A stretch of 64,000 nucleotides of DNA from an uncultured Prevotella sp. (GTDB lineage Bacteria; Bacteroidota; Bacteroidia; Bacteroidales; Bacteroidaceae). The translations under genes were made by a program, and so were the position numbers. The stretch lies in the NCBI GenBank assembly GCA_900314935.1, contig OMXE01000004.1, positions 1-64,000 on the forward strand, read 5' to 3'. The notes beneath the pieces are model-generated. The model saw only the letters and a list, made by a program, of their open reading frames with translations, was not told the origin of the DNA and searched no databases. Every line of letters starts with the position of its first letter. Position 1 is the stretch's first letter. Positions 7,530-16,111 of this stretch are shown here, piece by piece.

Positions 7530-7550
7530 TGTTTCGCATGCTGCGAAACA
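7530..7550 (+). terminator. Hairpin terminator after the aminotransferase gene
   Basis: TGTTTCGCA-TGC-TGCGAAACA is a perfect 9-bp stem that begins at the base after the stop codon. No long T-run follows; the long palindromic element starts 3 bp later. Confidence 0.6.
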
Positions 7551-7552
7551 AT

Positions 7553-7670
7553 TGTGGAGTGTGGAGTGAGGAGTGTGGAATGAGAATAGTACTGAGATTC
7601 AGTATTCATATACAAAGTCACTTGTACTTGAAACATATCTCACTCCTCATTCCACACTCCACATTCCACA
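7553..7670. repeat. Long palindromic element, copy B
   Basis: Arms 7553-7585 and 7638-7670 pair at 28 of 33 positions. The 52-nt loop (7586-7637) is the reverse complement of the copy A loop (5176-5227) with one difference. The element separates two convergent genes, the aminotransferase and the PqqD-like gene, as copy A does for its neighbours. Confidence 0.85.
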
Positions 7671-7678
7671 TAAATTAA

Positions 7679-7951
7679 TCACTCTTCAACAATCCCTGCT
7701 TCAATCCACTGTTGTGCCAGCGTCTTACAGTCTGTGAGGGCTGTATCACGCTCCACATCGTATTCCTTAAGCAGGAGGTCGGCCATGTCTTCAACAGTAA
7801 AGCTCTCACGCTGCTGAACGATCTTCCAGAGATAAGCCGAAGACTCGTTCATGCTGATGATATTGCTGAAGTCAATATTCTCTTTTCCTTCAGCCACGAT
7901 AATCTGCTCACCACAGACGTTACGTAGGTTGAATCCTTTCTTTGCTTTCAT
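7679..7951 (-). CDS. PqqD-like peptide-binding protein
   Basis: A 90-residue protein of the PqqD family (RiPP recognition element fold). Visible hallmarks are the N-terminal beta strands (FNLRNVCGEQIIVAEG), ISMNESSAYLWKIVQ (the conserved N-x-x-A-x-x-W segment), and a winged-helix end (FTVEDMADLLLKEYDVE ... DCKTLAQQWIEAGIVEE). Such proteins bind leader peptides of ribosomally made peptides and hand them to modifying enzymes. It is the last gene of a run with an S26-type peptidase and an HprK-like kinase; the spacing to the peptidase gene is 9 bp. No precursor peptide or radical SAM enzyme is nearby, so the substrate is unknown. Confidence 0.8.
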   Translation of the reverse strand: MKAKKGFNLRNVCGEQIIVAEGKENIDFSNIISMNESSAYLWKIVQQRESFTVEDMADLLLKEYDVERDTALTDCKTLAQQWIEAGIVEE

Positions 7952-7960
7952 ATTCTTTTC

Positions 7961-8446
7961 TTATTTGGTTTTAAACAGTTTCAGCCAAATCCTTCGGTAG
8001 AAGGCCAGTAGGTAACGACGAATAGGGTAGAGGCGGGTCCAGAACCAGGAATAGGTACGCCACTTCCAACCATCGGTACGGTCGAGCTTCTCCCTTCCTT
8101 TGCGATAGAAACCAATCACGGCACCTTTCACATCACCAATGGAACAATGCTCCTCCCTCAGGTTTCCGTCGCCGCGGAGAATCACATGGTCCCCCTGAAT
8201 GGCAATGATTCGATGCAGCACGAAGTGTTTCTCTCCTATCTCCGCCAACACCGGATCGCCCACCTTGGGGTTTACCGCTTTCTTGAGTAAGGCCTTATCA
8301 CGCCCGTCCTCCAGGAACGGTCGCATGCTATATCCTTTCAGTCGCAGGGTGACGGTATGTCCTTCATCCAACAACTTCACAATCTCGGGTATCAGTATGG
8401 CATTGGCATACTGAACCTCCTTGATTTGGATATGCTCGTTTGTCAT
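7961..8446 (-). CDS. S24/S26-family (signal peptidase-like) protein
   Basis: A 161-residue peptidase of the S26/S24 group. LKGYSMRPFLEDG holds the nucleophile Ser40. FVLHRIIAIQG places a His (His78) where bacterial type I signal peptidases have Lys, the Ser-His arrangement of SipW/ER-type enzymes. DHVILRGDGN is the usual box following it. There is no clear N-terminal membrane anchor, but the C-terminus is rich in aromatic and basic residues (WTRLYPIRRYLLAFYRRIWLK) and may lie on the membrane. It sits between the HprK-like and PqqD-like genes. In such cassettes the peptidase is thought to trim a leader peptide; that role is inferred here. Confidence 0.8.
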   Translation of the reverse strand: MTNEHIQIKEVQYANAILIPEIVKLLDEGHTVTLRLKGYSMRPFLEDGRDKALLKKAVNPKVGDPVLAEIGEKHFVLHRIIAIQGDHVILRGDGNLREEHCSIGDVKGAVIGFYRKGREKLDRTDGWKWRTYSWFWTRLYPIRRYLLAFYRRIWLKLFKTK

Positions 8447-8471
8447 GATAAAAACCTATATACTATATTGT

Positions 8472-9374
8472 TTAATTCTGTTTCGTTACGGCAGCATGAC
8501 ACACACGTGCCGCTTCTTCGTTCGGCAGACAGTGTAACGTGTAGATGCCCACTAACTCCACCACCTTAGTTACCGTGTTACAGATGGCATTGAAGATATC
8601 CTTGTCCCACTTCATGGTAGAGCAGGAGGGGAGGAAAGAGGCGAAGGCCTCGATGGGGGGTAACTTCTCAATACTGTTCTCTTGTGCCCTGTCGATACGT
8701 GTGATGGCTCCTAAGGGGGCTTTTACCTGTCGGTAGCAGGGTGTCTTACCGCTCCAAGGACTGCCGTAGATGAATACTTGATTATCGATAACCCGTACGA
8801 TGGGATTATCGTCGTTCATCAGATCACAGTTCTTGATATATCGCAGCCACATGCTCACCTGTGTACTCTTACCTGTTCCGCTCTTGGCAATGAACGCATA
8901 GCCTTTACCATCACATCTCACCAATGAGGCATGTATCATTAATGTCTGGTGGAAACTGCCTGCAAAGGAGAAGATCAGCATCAGCGCGTTGTTCAGTCCG
9001 AAGCACCGCATATTATAGTTCCCGTTCAAGGCACAACGGCAATCACTGAAATCCTTGTTGGCACGCAGCAGACAGCAGTCGCCTCCATTGATATCCTTGA
9101 TGATGAACTGGTAGCCACCGTCGTCAACTTCATCTACAATGGTATCACCATTTCCCGTGTCGAACTTCCTGATACGTTCACGATGCTCTTTAGCTACAGG
9201 CTTCAGGGTGTCGTCAACTGTCAACTGGAAAAACAGATCCTTCAGTTCCGAAGGGTCTATCCTGAATGGTTCGAATGATGGAAGAAGACGCATTCCGTTA
9301 TAGCGGGAATGCTCAAAGACGATGCGTATCTGGTGTTCAGCAATGCTGAAGACATGTGTGCTCCCTTCTGTCAT
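8472..9374 (-). CDS. HPr kinase-like (lasso-kinase-type) protein
   Basis: A 300-residue protein with an HprK/PEP-carboxykinase-like kinase domain in its second half. The P-loop AKSGTGKST is at residues 163-171, followed by LMNDDNPIVR (the Asp pair of the HprK active site), GSPWSGKTPCYRQ, and a helical C-terminus ending in HAAVTKQN. Classical HprK has an N-terminal HPr-binding domain; here that half is different (SIAEHQIRIVFEHSRYNGMRLLPSF) and resembles stand-alone HprK-like proteins found with PqqD and S24/S26 proteins. Related enzymes phosphorylate the C-terminal Ser of some lasso peptides. The target here is unknown. It lies 6 bp after a small secreted protein gene. Confidence 0.78.
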   Translation of the reverse strand: MTEGSTHVFSIAEHQIRIVFEHSRYNGMRLLPSFEPFRIDPSELKDLFFQLTVDDTLKPVAKEHRERIRKFDTGNGDTIVDEVDDGGYQFIIKDINGGDCCLLRANKDFSDCRCALNGNYNMRCFGLNNALMLIFSFAGSFHQTLMIHASLVRCDGKGYAFIAKSGTGKSTQVSMWLRYIKNCDLMNDDNPIVRVIDNQVFIYGSPWSGKTPCYRQVKAPLGAITRIDRAQENSIEKLPPIEAFASFLPSCSTMKWDKDIFNAICNTVTKVVELVGIYTLHCLPNEEAARVCHAAVTKQN

Positions 9375-9380
9375 GAGCGG

Positions 9381-9848
9381 TTATTTTTTCTTCTTCTTTC
9401 CTTTCTTGGCATCGTTGGAAGTCTCAGTAGCAACCTCTTCCACCTGTGTGGGTATAACCCTATTGAACTTAAACTCATCGGCTTTGAGGTATCTGACATC
9501 GAAGTTTCCCTTTTTCGTGTATTTGGACTTCAACTTCAGATACTTCTTCTCGATGTGCTTGCGGTCGAAGGCAAAGGAGACAATGCACGTGCGGAAGGGC
9601 TGACCCTTTTCGGCAAGGTATTCGCGCAACTGATTAGAGTAGGAGTCACGACCATACAGGAAACCGGTCCTCTCTGTCACGCTGACATTCTCCAACTCCT
9701 GAATATCGGTGAAATACACCACAGAGTCTTTGAACGAGGCAGAGAAGCCATAGAGATAAACCTTCTGAACGGTCTTGTTCTTGGCAGTCATCCCCAGACT
9801 CATTGTCAGCAGGATGAGGGCAAGAAGAATATATCGTTTCTTATTCAT
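9381..9848 (-). CDS. Small secreted protein with lysine-rich tail
   Basis: A 155-residue protein I do not recognise. A signal peptide is clear (MNKKRYILLALILLTMSLGMTA). The mature part is mixed alpha/beta with KVYLYGFSASFKDSVVYFTDIQEL and RTCIVSFAFDRKHIEKKYLKLKSKY, and ends in a strongly basic tail (KKGKKKKK). It lies 8 bp downstream of the primary sigma factor gene and 6 bp upstream of the HprK-like gene, so it is probably co-transcribed with both. It could be a periplasmic protein; the basic tail suggests binding to an acidic surface or nucleic acid, which is only a guess. Confidence 0.7.
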   Translation of the reverse strand: MNKKRYILLALILLTMSLGMTAKNKTVQKVYLYGFSASFKDSVVYFTDIQELENVSVTERTGFLYGRDSYSNQLREYLAEKGQPFRTCIVSFAFDRKHIEKKYLKLKSKYTKKGNFDVRYLKADEFKFNRVIPTQVEEVATETSNDAKKGKKKKK

Positions 9849-9856
9849 TTTTTCAA

Positions 9857-10720
9857 TTATTGTCCTAAGTATGATTTCAACAACTTATTCTTGGTGTTAT
9901 GACGGAGTCGGCGGATGGCTTTTTCCTTGATCTGACGAACGCGTTCACGGGTAAGATTGAACTTCTCGCCAATCTCCTCGAGGGTCATCTCTGGCTGGTT
10001 GATGCCGAAGAACGCCTCAATGATGTTACGTTCGCGCTCATTGAGTGTCAGCAGGGCGCGGTTGATCTCTTCACGCAGCGATTCCATGACCAGGGCACGG
10101 TCGGCCATCGGGGCATCATCATTCACCATGATATCCAGCAGACTGTTGTCCTCACCGTCAACGAAAGGTGCATCTACTGATACGTGGCGATTATTCACCT
10201 TCATGGCATCCTCGATCTTATCCTGGGGCAGGTCCACCTTGTCGGCAATCTCCTCGATACTCGGGCGACGTTCGTTTTCCTGTTCGAAACGGTTCAACAC
10301 CCTGTTGATCTTGTTCACGCTACCCACCTGGTTCAGGGGAAGACGTACGATACGGCTCTGCTCGGCAATGGCCTGCAGGATGCTTTGGCGTATCCACCAA
10401 ACGGCATACGAGATAAACTTGAAACCACGTGTCTCATCAAACTTCTCAGCGGCCTTGATCAGTCCTAAGTTACCTTCATTGATCAAATCCGGCAGACTCA
10501 GACCTTGGTTCTGGTATTGCTTGGCAACGGAAACCACAAATCGAAGATTCGCTTTCGTCAACTTCTCAAGGGCCTCACGGTCACCTTTACGGATACGCTG
10601 AGCCAGCTCCACTTCTTCATCTACGGAAAGCAGGTCTTCATGACCTATTTCCTGTAAATATTTGTCGAGCGAAGCACTCTCTCGGTTTGTGATAGACTTG
10701 GTGATTTTGAGTTGTCTCAT
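9857..10720 (-). CDS. rpoD: Primary RNA polymerase sigma factor
   Basis: Sigma-70 of 287 residues, the short Bacteroidota form without region 1.1. It starts [15 protein letters not shown] (region 1.2), which fixes the start 9 codons after an upstream in-frame ATG. Region 2 reads [37 protein letters not shown] and [10 protein letters not shown]. Region 3 is [18 protein letters not shown]. Region 4 has [20 protein letters not shown] for the -33 box. It recognises the TTTG / TAnnTTTG promoters seen all over this window. It is first in a run with a small secreted protein and the HprK/S26/PqqD cassette, and is separated from degQ by a strong terminator. A paralogue is at 36475-37347; this copy looks closer to the major sigma factor of Bacteroides. 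Confidence 0.93.
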   Translation of the reverse strand: MRQLKITKSITNRESASLDKYLQEIGHEDLLSVDEEVELAQRIRKGDREALEKLTKANLRFVVSVAKQYQNQGLSLPDLINEGNLGLIKAAEKFDETRGFKFISYAVWWIRQSILQAIAEQSRIVRLPLNQVGSVNKINRVLNRFEQENERRPSIEEIADKVDLPQDKIEDAMKVNNRHVSVDAPFVDGEDNSLLDIMVNDDAPMADRALVMESLREEINRALLTLNERERNIIEAFFGINQPEMTLEEIGEKFNLTRERVRQIKEKAIRRLRHNTKNKLLKSYLGQ

Positions 10721-10773
10721 GGTCATTTGATTGGTAAGCAGATGCAAAAATACTGCTTTTAGTACAAATACCC

Positions 10774-10820
10774 AAAAAAAATGCCAATTATTTGATGATT
10801 TGTCGCATAATTGGCATTTT
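10774..10820 (-). terminator. Intrinsic terminator of degQ
   Basis: On the minus strand AAAATGCCAATTAT pairs perfectly with ATAATTGGCATTTT (14 bp, 15-nt loop) and runs into eight T residues. It lies 21 bp after the degQ stop and insulates the rpoD run. Confidence 0.85.
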
Positions 10821-10840
10821 CTCAGAGAACTTGTTATTAT

Positions 10841-12349
10841 TTATTCGTCACCACTCAGTTCTACGACGAAGTAGGCTTTCTTACCGGTAGGATAGATACC
10901 CTTGATGTAGAGTACCGGATCGCTGCTGGTAGAAGCGGATTTCACAGCTTCCTGCAGATCTGAAACGGTGCGCATCGGTTCGTCGTTGGCATTGAGGATG
11001 ATGAATCCGTCGGTGATACGTGCCTTTCTCAGGGCGCCATTACCCACCTTGGAAACCTTCAGACCGTAGCTGATCTCGAGCTGTTTCTTCTCTTCGGCAT
11101 TCACCTCACGGATATTAGCACCCAGCACATCGAGGTCGGCTGTCTTCACCACCTTGGTATTACCCTGTGCATTCTTCAGTGTGACATGAACGGTCTTCTT
11201 CTCCTTGTTACGCATATAGGTAAGAGCAACCTTATCGCCAGGACGCTTATTGGCAAGATACTCCTGCAGTTCGGCCATGGCCTTGAGCGGCTTACCGTCG
11301 ATAGCGGTAATGACATCACCTTCCTTCAAGCCTGCTGCAGCACCTGCACCATCGTCAACTACCTTACCTACATAGATACCATTGATCACACCAAAGTCGG
11401 GAACTTCCTTACCCTGGTTCTTCAAACCATCGGTATATACATTCAGGTCCTGTCCCTGAATACCGATGAGTGCGCGCTGAACAGTACCGTATGTCTTCAG
11501 GTCGCTAACCACCTTATTCATAATAGAGGTAGGAATGGCAAAGCCGTAACCGCTGTACGAACCGGTCTCTGAGTAGAGCATGGCATTGATACCCACGAGC
11601 TCACCATTGGTGTTGACCAGCGCACCACCTGAATTACCGCGGTTGATGGCAGCATCGGTCTGGATGAAACTCTGTACAGAATTGGTCATATTCTCACCAC
11701 TCATCTGACGGGCCTTGGCACTGACGATACCGGCTGTAACGGTTGTACCGATAGAGAAGGGGTTACCAATGGCCAATACCCATTCGCCGATCTTCAGATT
11801 CTGACTGTCGGCAATGGTGATGGCAGGAAGATCCTTGCCGTTCACCTTGATCAGAGCCAGGTCGGAGTTGGCATCTGTACCAATCACCTTGGCAGAGAAC
11901 TCACGGTTGTCGGTCAGGATAACGGTAATCTCATCAGCACCGTCAACAACGTGGTTGTTGGTTACAACATAGCCATCGGCAGAGATGATCACACCTGAAC
12001 CTGATCCCTGACGCTTGGGAGTCTGCTGTCTGTATCTTCTTGTATTACCTTGACCGTTATTCGGACTACCGAAGAAGCCGAAGGGGTCATTGAAGAAATC
12101 TTCAAACGGGTCAACCTGACGCTCGATGATCTGTGTCTTGCTGTTCTGTATGACTCTGATCGTTACTACTGAGGGGAGGGCTTTCTCGGCCGCATAGGTA
12201 AGATCAACGGGTTGTCCAGGGGCAGCACTCGATGTAGAAACGAGCGGTGACTTGTTGGCATAGACTTTCATGAAAGAACCTGCTGAAAATGCCATAGCAA
12301 TGATACACATGGCATACACCAAATAGTTTGATACTTTTTTCATGTTCAT
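10841..12349 (-). CDS. degQ: Periplasmic serine protease DegQ/HtrA
   Basis: Do/DegQ-like envelope protease-chaperone that degrades misfolded exported proteins. The 502 residues have an N-terminal signal anchor (YLVYAMCIIAMAFSAG). A trypsin-like domain follows with triad His133 (NNHVVDGADE), Asp163 (NSDLALIKV) and Ser240 (RGNSGGALVN). A glutamine/arginine-rich loop (about residues 87-105) precedes the protease core, and two PDZ domains (IYVGKVVDDGAGAAAGLKEGDVI; second about residues 400-495) complete it. An alternative start two codons later (MKKVSNYL) is equally plausible. It has its own terminator and a likely promoter box TATTTTTG (minus, 12410-12417). Confidence 0.93.
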   Translation of the reverse strand: MNMKKVSNYLVYAMCIIAMAFSAGSFMKVYANKSPLVSTSSAAPGQPVDLTYAAEKALPSVVTIRVIQNSKTQIIERQVDPFEDFFNDPFGFFGSPNNGQGNTRRYRQQTPKRQGSGSGVIISADGYVVTNNHVVDGADEITVILTDNREFSAKVIGTDANSDLALIKVNGKDLPAITIADSQNLKIGEWVLAIGNPFSIGTTVTAGIVSAKARQMSGENMTNSVQSFIQTDAAINRGNSGGALVNTNGELVGINAMLYSETGSYSGYGFAIPTSIMNKVVSDLKTYGTVQRALIGIQGQDLNVYTDGLKNQGKEVPDFGVINGIYVGKVVDDGAGAAAGLKEGDVITAIDGKPLKAMAELQEYLANKRPGDKVALTYMRNKEKKTVHVTLKNAQGNTKVVKTADLDVLGANIREVNAEEKKQLEISYGLKVSKVGNGALRKARITDGFIILNANDEPMRTVSDLQEAVKSASTSSDPVLYIKGIYPTGKKAYFVVELSGDE

Positions 12350-12528
12350 TTTCTGTTTATTAGTTGTTTTACTTCGATTCTTGACAGTTATCTATCGAAA
12401 AGATAGGTGCAAAAATAGACGCAAAATTTGTTAATCTGCCATTTTGTCCCATTCATTTGTCCTCTTTTAACAATAGAGAGATACCTGTTAAAAGTAATTT
12501 GCGAGCGAAGCACGTTTTTTTACATTCA

Positions 12529-15108
12529 TTAGAGGTCATCAAATGTGACAGGTTGTTCTTTCACCTTGTCGTTTTTCTCCTCTTTTTTCCGAGCTTCCTC
12601 GTCAAGGGGGTCTAACACTTCACCTTCCACCGGTTCCATGATGGGATTACCATACTCGTCGAGCATGATCTCGTCTTCCATGACTCCTGTGGTGTCGTTC
12701 TCCAAATCATAATCGTTGGATGGCACATAGCTGGAACAATTATAGAGATTCTCAGTGATATCCTTATCGGCTGGCTTCTTGAAATGACCGTGGTATTGCT
12801 TGAACGACTTATCGCTCATCAACGACTGGAGGAAATAGCCACAGACGGGTAGGGCAGTGCGACTGCCTTGTCCTAAGGCTCCCGTCCTGAAGTGAATACT
12901 ACGGTATTCGCCGCCAACCCATGATCCGCAGACAAGGTTAGGACTGATACACATGAACCAAGCATCGGAGTGGTTGTTGGATGTACCGGTCTTACCACCG
13001 AAATCGGTGTCGGGAGCAGCGTTGATATAGCCCCACAGACTCTGTGATGTGCCGCCGGGTTCTCGTAAGCCACCCATCATCATCTGCTGCATCAGGAAAG
13101 CACTCTTATAGGGTATCACCTGTTTCTCTTCTGTGGATGCCACATACACCTCACGGCCGTCTTTATCCACGATGCGTGTTACCAATACAGGTTCCACATG
13201 ACGACCGTCGTGAGAGATACAGCAATAGGCATTCACCATTTCCAATAAGGTGACATCAGAAGAGCCTAATGCCAGAGAGGGCTCATCGTCGAGCGGACTA
13301 TGAATGCCCATGTCGTGAGCGGTGGCAATGATGTTCTTGATGCCCATCTCCTGTCCTAAGCGTACAGCCACGGAATTGATACTCTTGGCAAAGGCGCTCT
13401 TCAACGGGAGGGAGTCGCCAGAGAATCGACCGTTTGCATTACCGGGTGTCCAAGTAATCATCTTGTTCTTCTTCTTGTCGAACACCTCCATACTGATATA
13501 TTCATCACGACGCTTGTCGCAGGGGGTTAATCCTTGGTTCATGGCCTCTGTATAGACAAACAGCTTGAAGGTAGAACCCGGCTGTCGCATGGCCGTCACC
13601 TTGTCGTATTTCCATGAGTTGAAGTCGATATCACCCACCCAAGCCTTTACATGACCGTTCTGGGGCTCCATGGCCACAAATGAGCAATGCATGAAGTGCA
13701 CCATATAACGGATGGAGTCCATGGTTGACATCTCGCGTTCAATGGTGCCGTTCTCATAATCGAACAGCTTCACCATGTGAGGACGGTTGAGTTCGGCATT
13801 GATGGAATCCAGGTTGTTATGGTACTTTGCCTCCAGCTTCTTGTAGAGAGGCAGCTTCTTGGCGATGCCTTCAATGAAGTCGGGTATCACCCTGTGGTTC
13901 TCATCCTGCCAAGGCTCCGTATTTCCCCAATGACTGTTGAAGTTCTGCTGCACCTGGCGCATCTGCTTGGTAACAGCCTCTTCGGCATACTTCTGCATCT
14001 TGGTGTCGATGGTGGTATAGATTCTCAAGCCACTGCTATACAGGTCGTACCCGTTTTCGGTACACCAGTCATCAAGATAATTGGCCACTGCTTCACGGAA
14101 GTACTTAGCCTCACCATCGTAGTTCGTCTCAACACTATACTCCAGCTTGATGTCGAGTTTCTTCAGGGAGTCACATTCCTGCTTACTCAGCTCGCCGTTT
14201 CTTGCTAAATTGTCCAGTACAACATTACGGCGTTTCTTACAGTTCTCCGGGTTGGATATAGGATTATAGAAGGTGGTGGCTTTCAGCATACCCACCAATA
14301 CAGCCGCCTGCTCCGTCTTCAACTTGTCGGGAGTGGTATTGAAGTAGGTCTTACATGCGGTCTTGATACCAAAGGCGTTCGATCCGAAATCCACCGTGTT
14401 GGCATACATGGTAAGGATTTCTTCCTTAGTGAAAATGGTTTCAAGTTTTGTGGCAATGATCCATTCCTTTGTCTTGACAATCAGAATCTTAAGACCGGGT
14501 ACCTTACCCAATATACCAGTAGAGTAACGTGTTCTCACACGGAACATGTTCTTGGCCAGCTGCTGGGTGATTGTAGAGGCACCACGGGCATCCTGATGAA
14601 GGATTGCATCCTTGGCAGCACCGAACAGACCAATCGGGTCAATACCTTTGTGTTTGTAGAAGCGCTCATCTTCCGTATTGATCAGTACCTTCCAGAACAC
14701 GGGGTTCACCTCGTTATACTTAACAGGGGTACGGTTCTCATTGAAATACTTTCCGATTTCCTTCCCGTCGGCACTATAGATCACAGATGCCTCACTGGTC
14801 TGGGGATCCTTGATACCAGAGAAGTAACCCGGTGACTTACCGAACAGCCATAGGAAGTTCATATCTACCATTCCCAGGTAGATGATGAACAGCAGGAGGA
14901 AAGATACAAGACCGACAATGATCTTGATATACCACGGATGCTTGTATAATGACTTATACCATCGCCAGATGCCACCTATCTTGTAGAAGAAACGTGAAAT
15001 GGGTCCACGTTGTGATGAATGGTGGTGATGACTATGGTGTCTATGGTGACTGTGATGTTCGTGATGATCGTGATGACTGTGATGATCGTGATGTTCGTGA
15101 TGACTCAT
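12529..15108 (-). CDS. pbpA: Penicillin-binding protein 1A with histidine-rich tail
   Basis: Bifunctional class A PBP that polymerises lipid II and cross-links peptidoglycan, 859 residues. Order: a cytoplasmic tail with 20 His in residues 3-30 in xHH repeats; one membrane helix (about residues 63-83, KIIVGLVSFLLLFIIYLGMV); a GT51 glycosyltransferase with catalytic Glu146 (NTEDERFYKHKG) and STITQQLAKN; a linker; and a transpeptidase with Ser512 (SxxK, PGSTFKLF), Ser576 (SxN, KSIN) and Lys706 (KTGT). A C-terminal acidic extension (about 100 residues, EDEIMLDEYGNPIMEPVEGE) is typical of Bacteroidota. The symbol is given by function; mrcA or ponA are used elsewhere. It is separated from miaA by 65 bp that contain a promoter box. 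Confidence 0.93.
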   Translation of the reverse strand: MSHHEHHDHHSHHDHHEHHSHHRHHSHHHHSSQRGPISRFFYKIGGIWRWYKSLYKHPWYIKIIVGLVSFLLLFIIYLGMVDMNFLWLFGKSPGYFSGIKDPQTSEASVIYSADGKEIGKYFNENRTPVKYNEVNPVFWKVLINTEDERFYKHKGIDPIGLFGAAKDAILHQDARGASTITQQLAKNMFRVRTRYSTGILGKVPGLKILIVKTKEWIIATKLETIFTKEEILTMYANTVDFGSNAFGIKTACKTYFNTTPDKLKTEQAAVLVGMLKATTFYNPISNPENCKKRRNVVLDNLARNGELSKQECDSLKKLDIKLEYSVETNYDGEAKYFREAVANYLDDWCTENGYDLYSSGLRIYTTIDTKMQKYAEEAVTKQMRQVQQNFNSHWGNTEPWQDENHRVIPDFIEGIAKKLPLYKKLEAKYHNNLDSINAELNRPHMVKLFDYENGTIEREMSTMDSIRYMVHFMHCSFVAMEPQNGHVKAWVGDIDFNSWKYDKVTAMRQPGSTFKLFVYTEAMNQGLTPCDKRRDEYISMEVFDKKKNKMITWTPGNANGRFSGDSLPLKSAFAKSINSVAVRLGQEMGIKNIIATAHDMGIHSPLDDEPSLALGSSDVTLLEMVNAYCCISHDGRHVEPVLVTRIVDKDGREVYVASTEEKQVIPYKSAFLMQQMMMGGLREPGGTSQSLWGYINAAPDTDFGGKTGTSNNHSDAWFMCISPNLVCGSWVGGEYRSIHFRTGALGQGSRTALPVCGYFLQSLMSDKSFKQYHGHFKKPADKDITENLYNCSSYVPSNDYDLENDTTGVMEDEIMLDEYGNPIMEPVEGEVLDPLDEEARKKEEKNDKVKEQPVTFDDL

Positions 15109-15149
15109 TGTACAATTGATAATAATATAACGTCGTTGTAAAAACGCTG

Positions 15150-15157
15150 CAAAAGTA
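15150..15157 (-). promoter_or_regulatory. Likely -7 box of the PBP1A gene
   Basis: TACTTTTG on the minus strand, followed after a 41-bp gap by the ATG at 15108. I do not see a good -33 TTTG at the right distance, so support is moderate. Confidence 0.4.
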
Positions 15158-15173
15158 GTAAAAAAGTAGGGGA

Positions 15174-16109
15174 TTATATCACTTCAGTGATATATTTTAT
15201 GATTTCTTTAATATTGTAATCAGATGAAGATGAACCATCTGAAGGGTTTGTGTCGGAAAGGTTGAACCAGCGGATGGAATCGTCGCGCTTGAACCATGTG
15301 AGCTGTTTACGGCAATAGCGTCGGGTGTTTCCCTTGATACGTTCCACGGCTTCCTCCAACGACCACTGTCCGTCGAAGAATGAGAACAGTTCCTTGTAAC
15401 CCACGGTGTTCAGACTCTGGAAATCACGTTGCGGATACCATCGTTTCGCTTCATCCAACAAGCCATCTCTCATCATCGCATCTACCCGTTGGTTGATACG
15501 TTCATAGAGTTCGTTACGGTCGCGGTTCAAACCGATCTTCACGATGTTGAACGGTCGTTCCTTCTTTTCTCCTGTACGTAATGACGTGAAGGTGCAACCG
15601 GTTGTATGGATGATCTCCAAGGCATGAATCACCCTACGGTAGTTTTTCTTGTCAACAATCTCATAGTATTCGGGGTCCAGTTTGCGCAGTTCCTCACAGA
15701 GTGCTTCCAGACCTTCCTCTGCGTACCGTCTTTTCATCTCCGTACGCTCCTCATCGCTCACCGTGGGAAGGTCGCCCATCCCGTCACAGACAGCATCGAT
15801 ATACATCATGCTTCCGCCACTCATCAGGGCAAGGTCGTGGGTCTTGAAATGCTCTTCCAGTAAGCTCAAGACATCGTTCTCGAACATGGAGGCATTGTAG
15901 TACTCCCCAATATCGAGCATCTCCACCATCTCATGCTTCACGCGGGCTTGCTGCTCCTGGGTAGGAGTGGCAGTACCGATGGGGATTCCACGGTATATCT
16001 GACGGGAATCGGCATTGATGACAGGGATATGAAAATACTCGGCCACACGGAGACATAGTTCAGTCTTTCCTACTCCTGTGGGGCCGAGTATAACAAGTAA
16101 GGTTTTCAT
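15174..16109 (-). CDS. miaA: tRNA dimethylallyltransferase
   Basis: Transfers a dimethylallyl group to N6 of A37 in tRNAs reading codons that begin with U; 311 residues is the family length. The Walker A GPTGVGKT is at residues 9-16. NADSRQIYRGIPIGTATP is the DSRQvY motif with the catalytic Asp. HEMVEMLDIGEYYNASMF and LMSGGSMMYIDAV (GGTgLY-like) follow. NTVGYKELFSFFDG and RRYCRKQLTWFKRD lie near the C-terminus. It sits 2 bp downstream of lpxA, so it is the last gene of the lipid A run and is presumably co-transcribed. Confidence 0.95.
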   Translation of the reverse strand: MKTLLVILGPTGVGKTELCLRVAEYFHIPVINADSRQIYRGIPIGTATPTQEQQARVKHEMVEMLDIGEYYNASMFENDVLSLLEEHFKTHDLALMSGGSMMYIDAVCDGMGDLPTVSDEERTEMKRRYAEEGLEALCEELRKLDPEYYEIVDKKNYRRVIHALEIIHTTGCTFTSLRTGEKKERPFNIVKIGLNRDRNELYERINQRVDAMMRDGLLDEAKRWYPQRDFQSLNTVGYKELFSFFDGQWSLEEAVERIKGNTRRYCRKQLTWFKRDDSIRWFNLSDTNPSDGSSSSDYNIKEIIKYITEVI

Positions 16110-16111
16110 TC

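Noticed and set aside
5139..7670. Insertion sequence ends (the two long palindromes)
   Set aside because: No transposase open frame lies between or near them; the enclosed genes are ordinary. The element is better described as a repeat of unknown origin.
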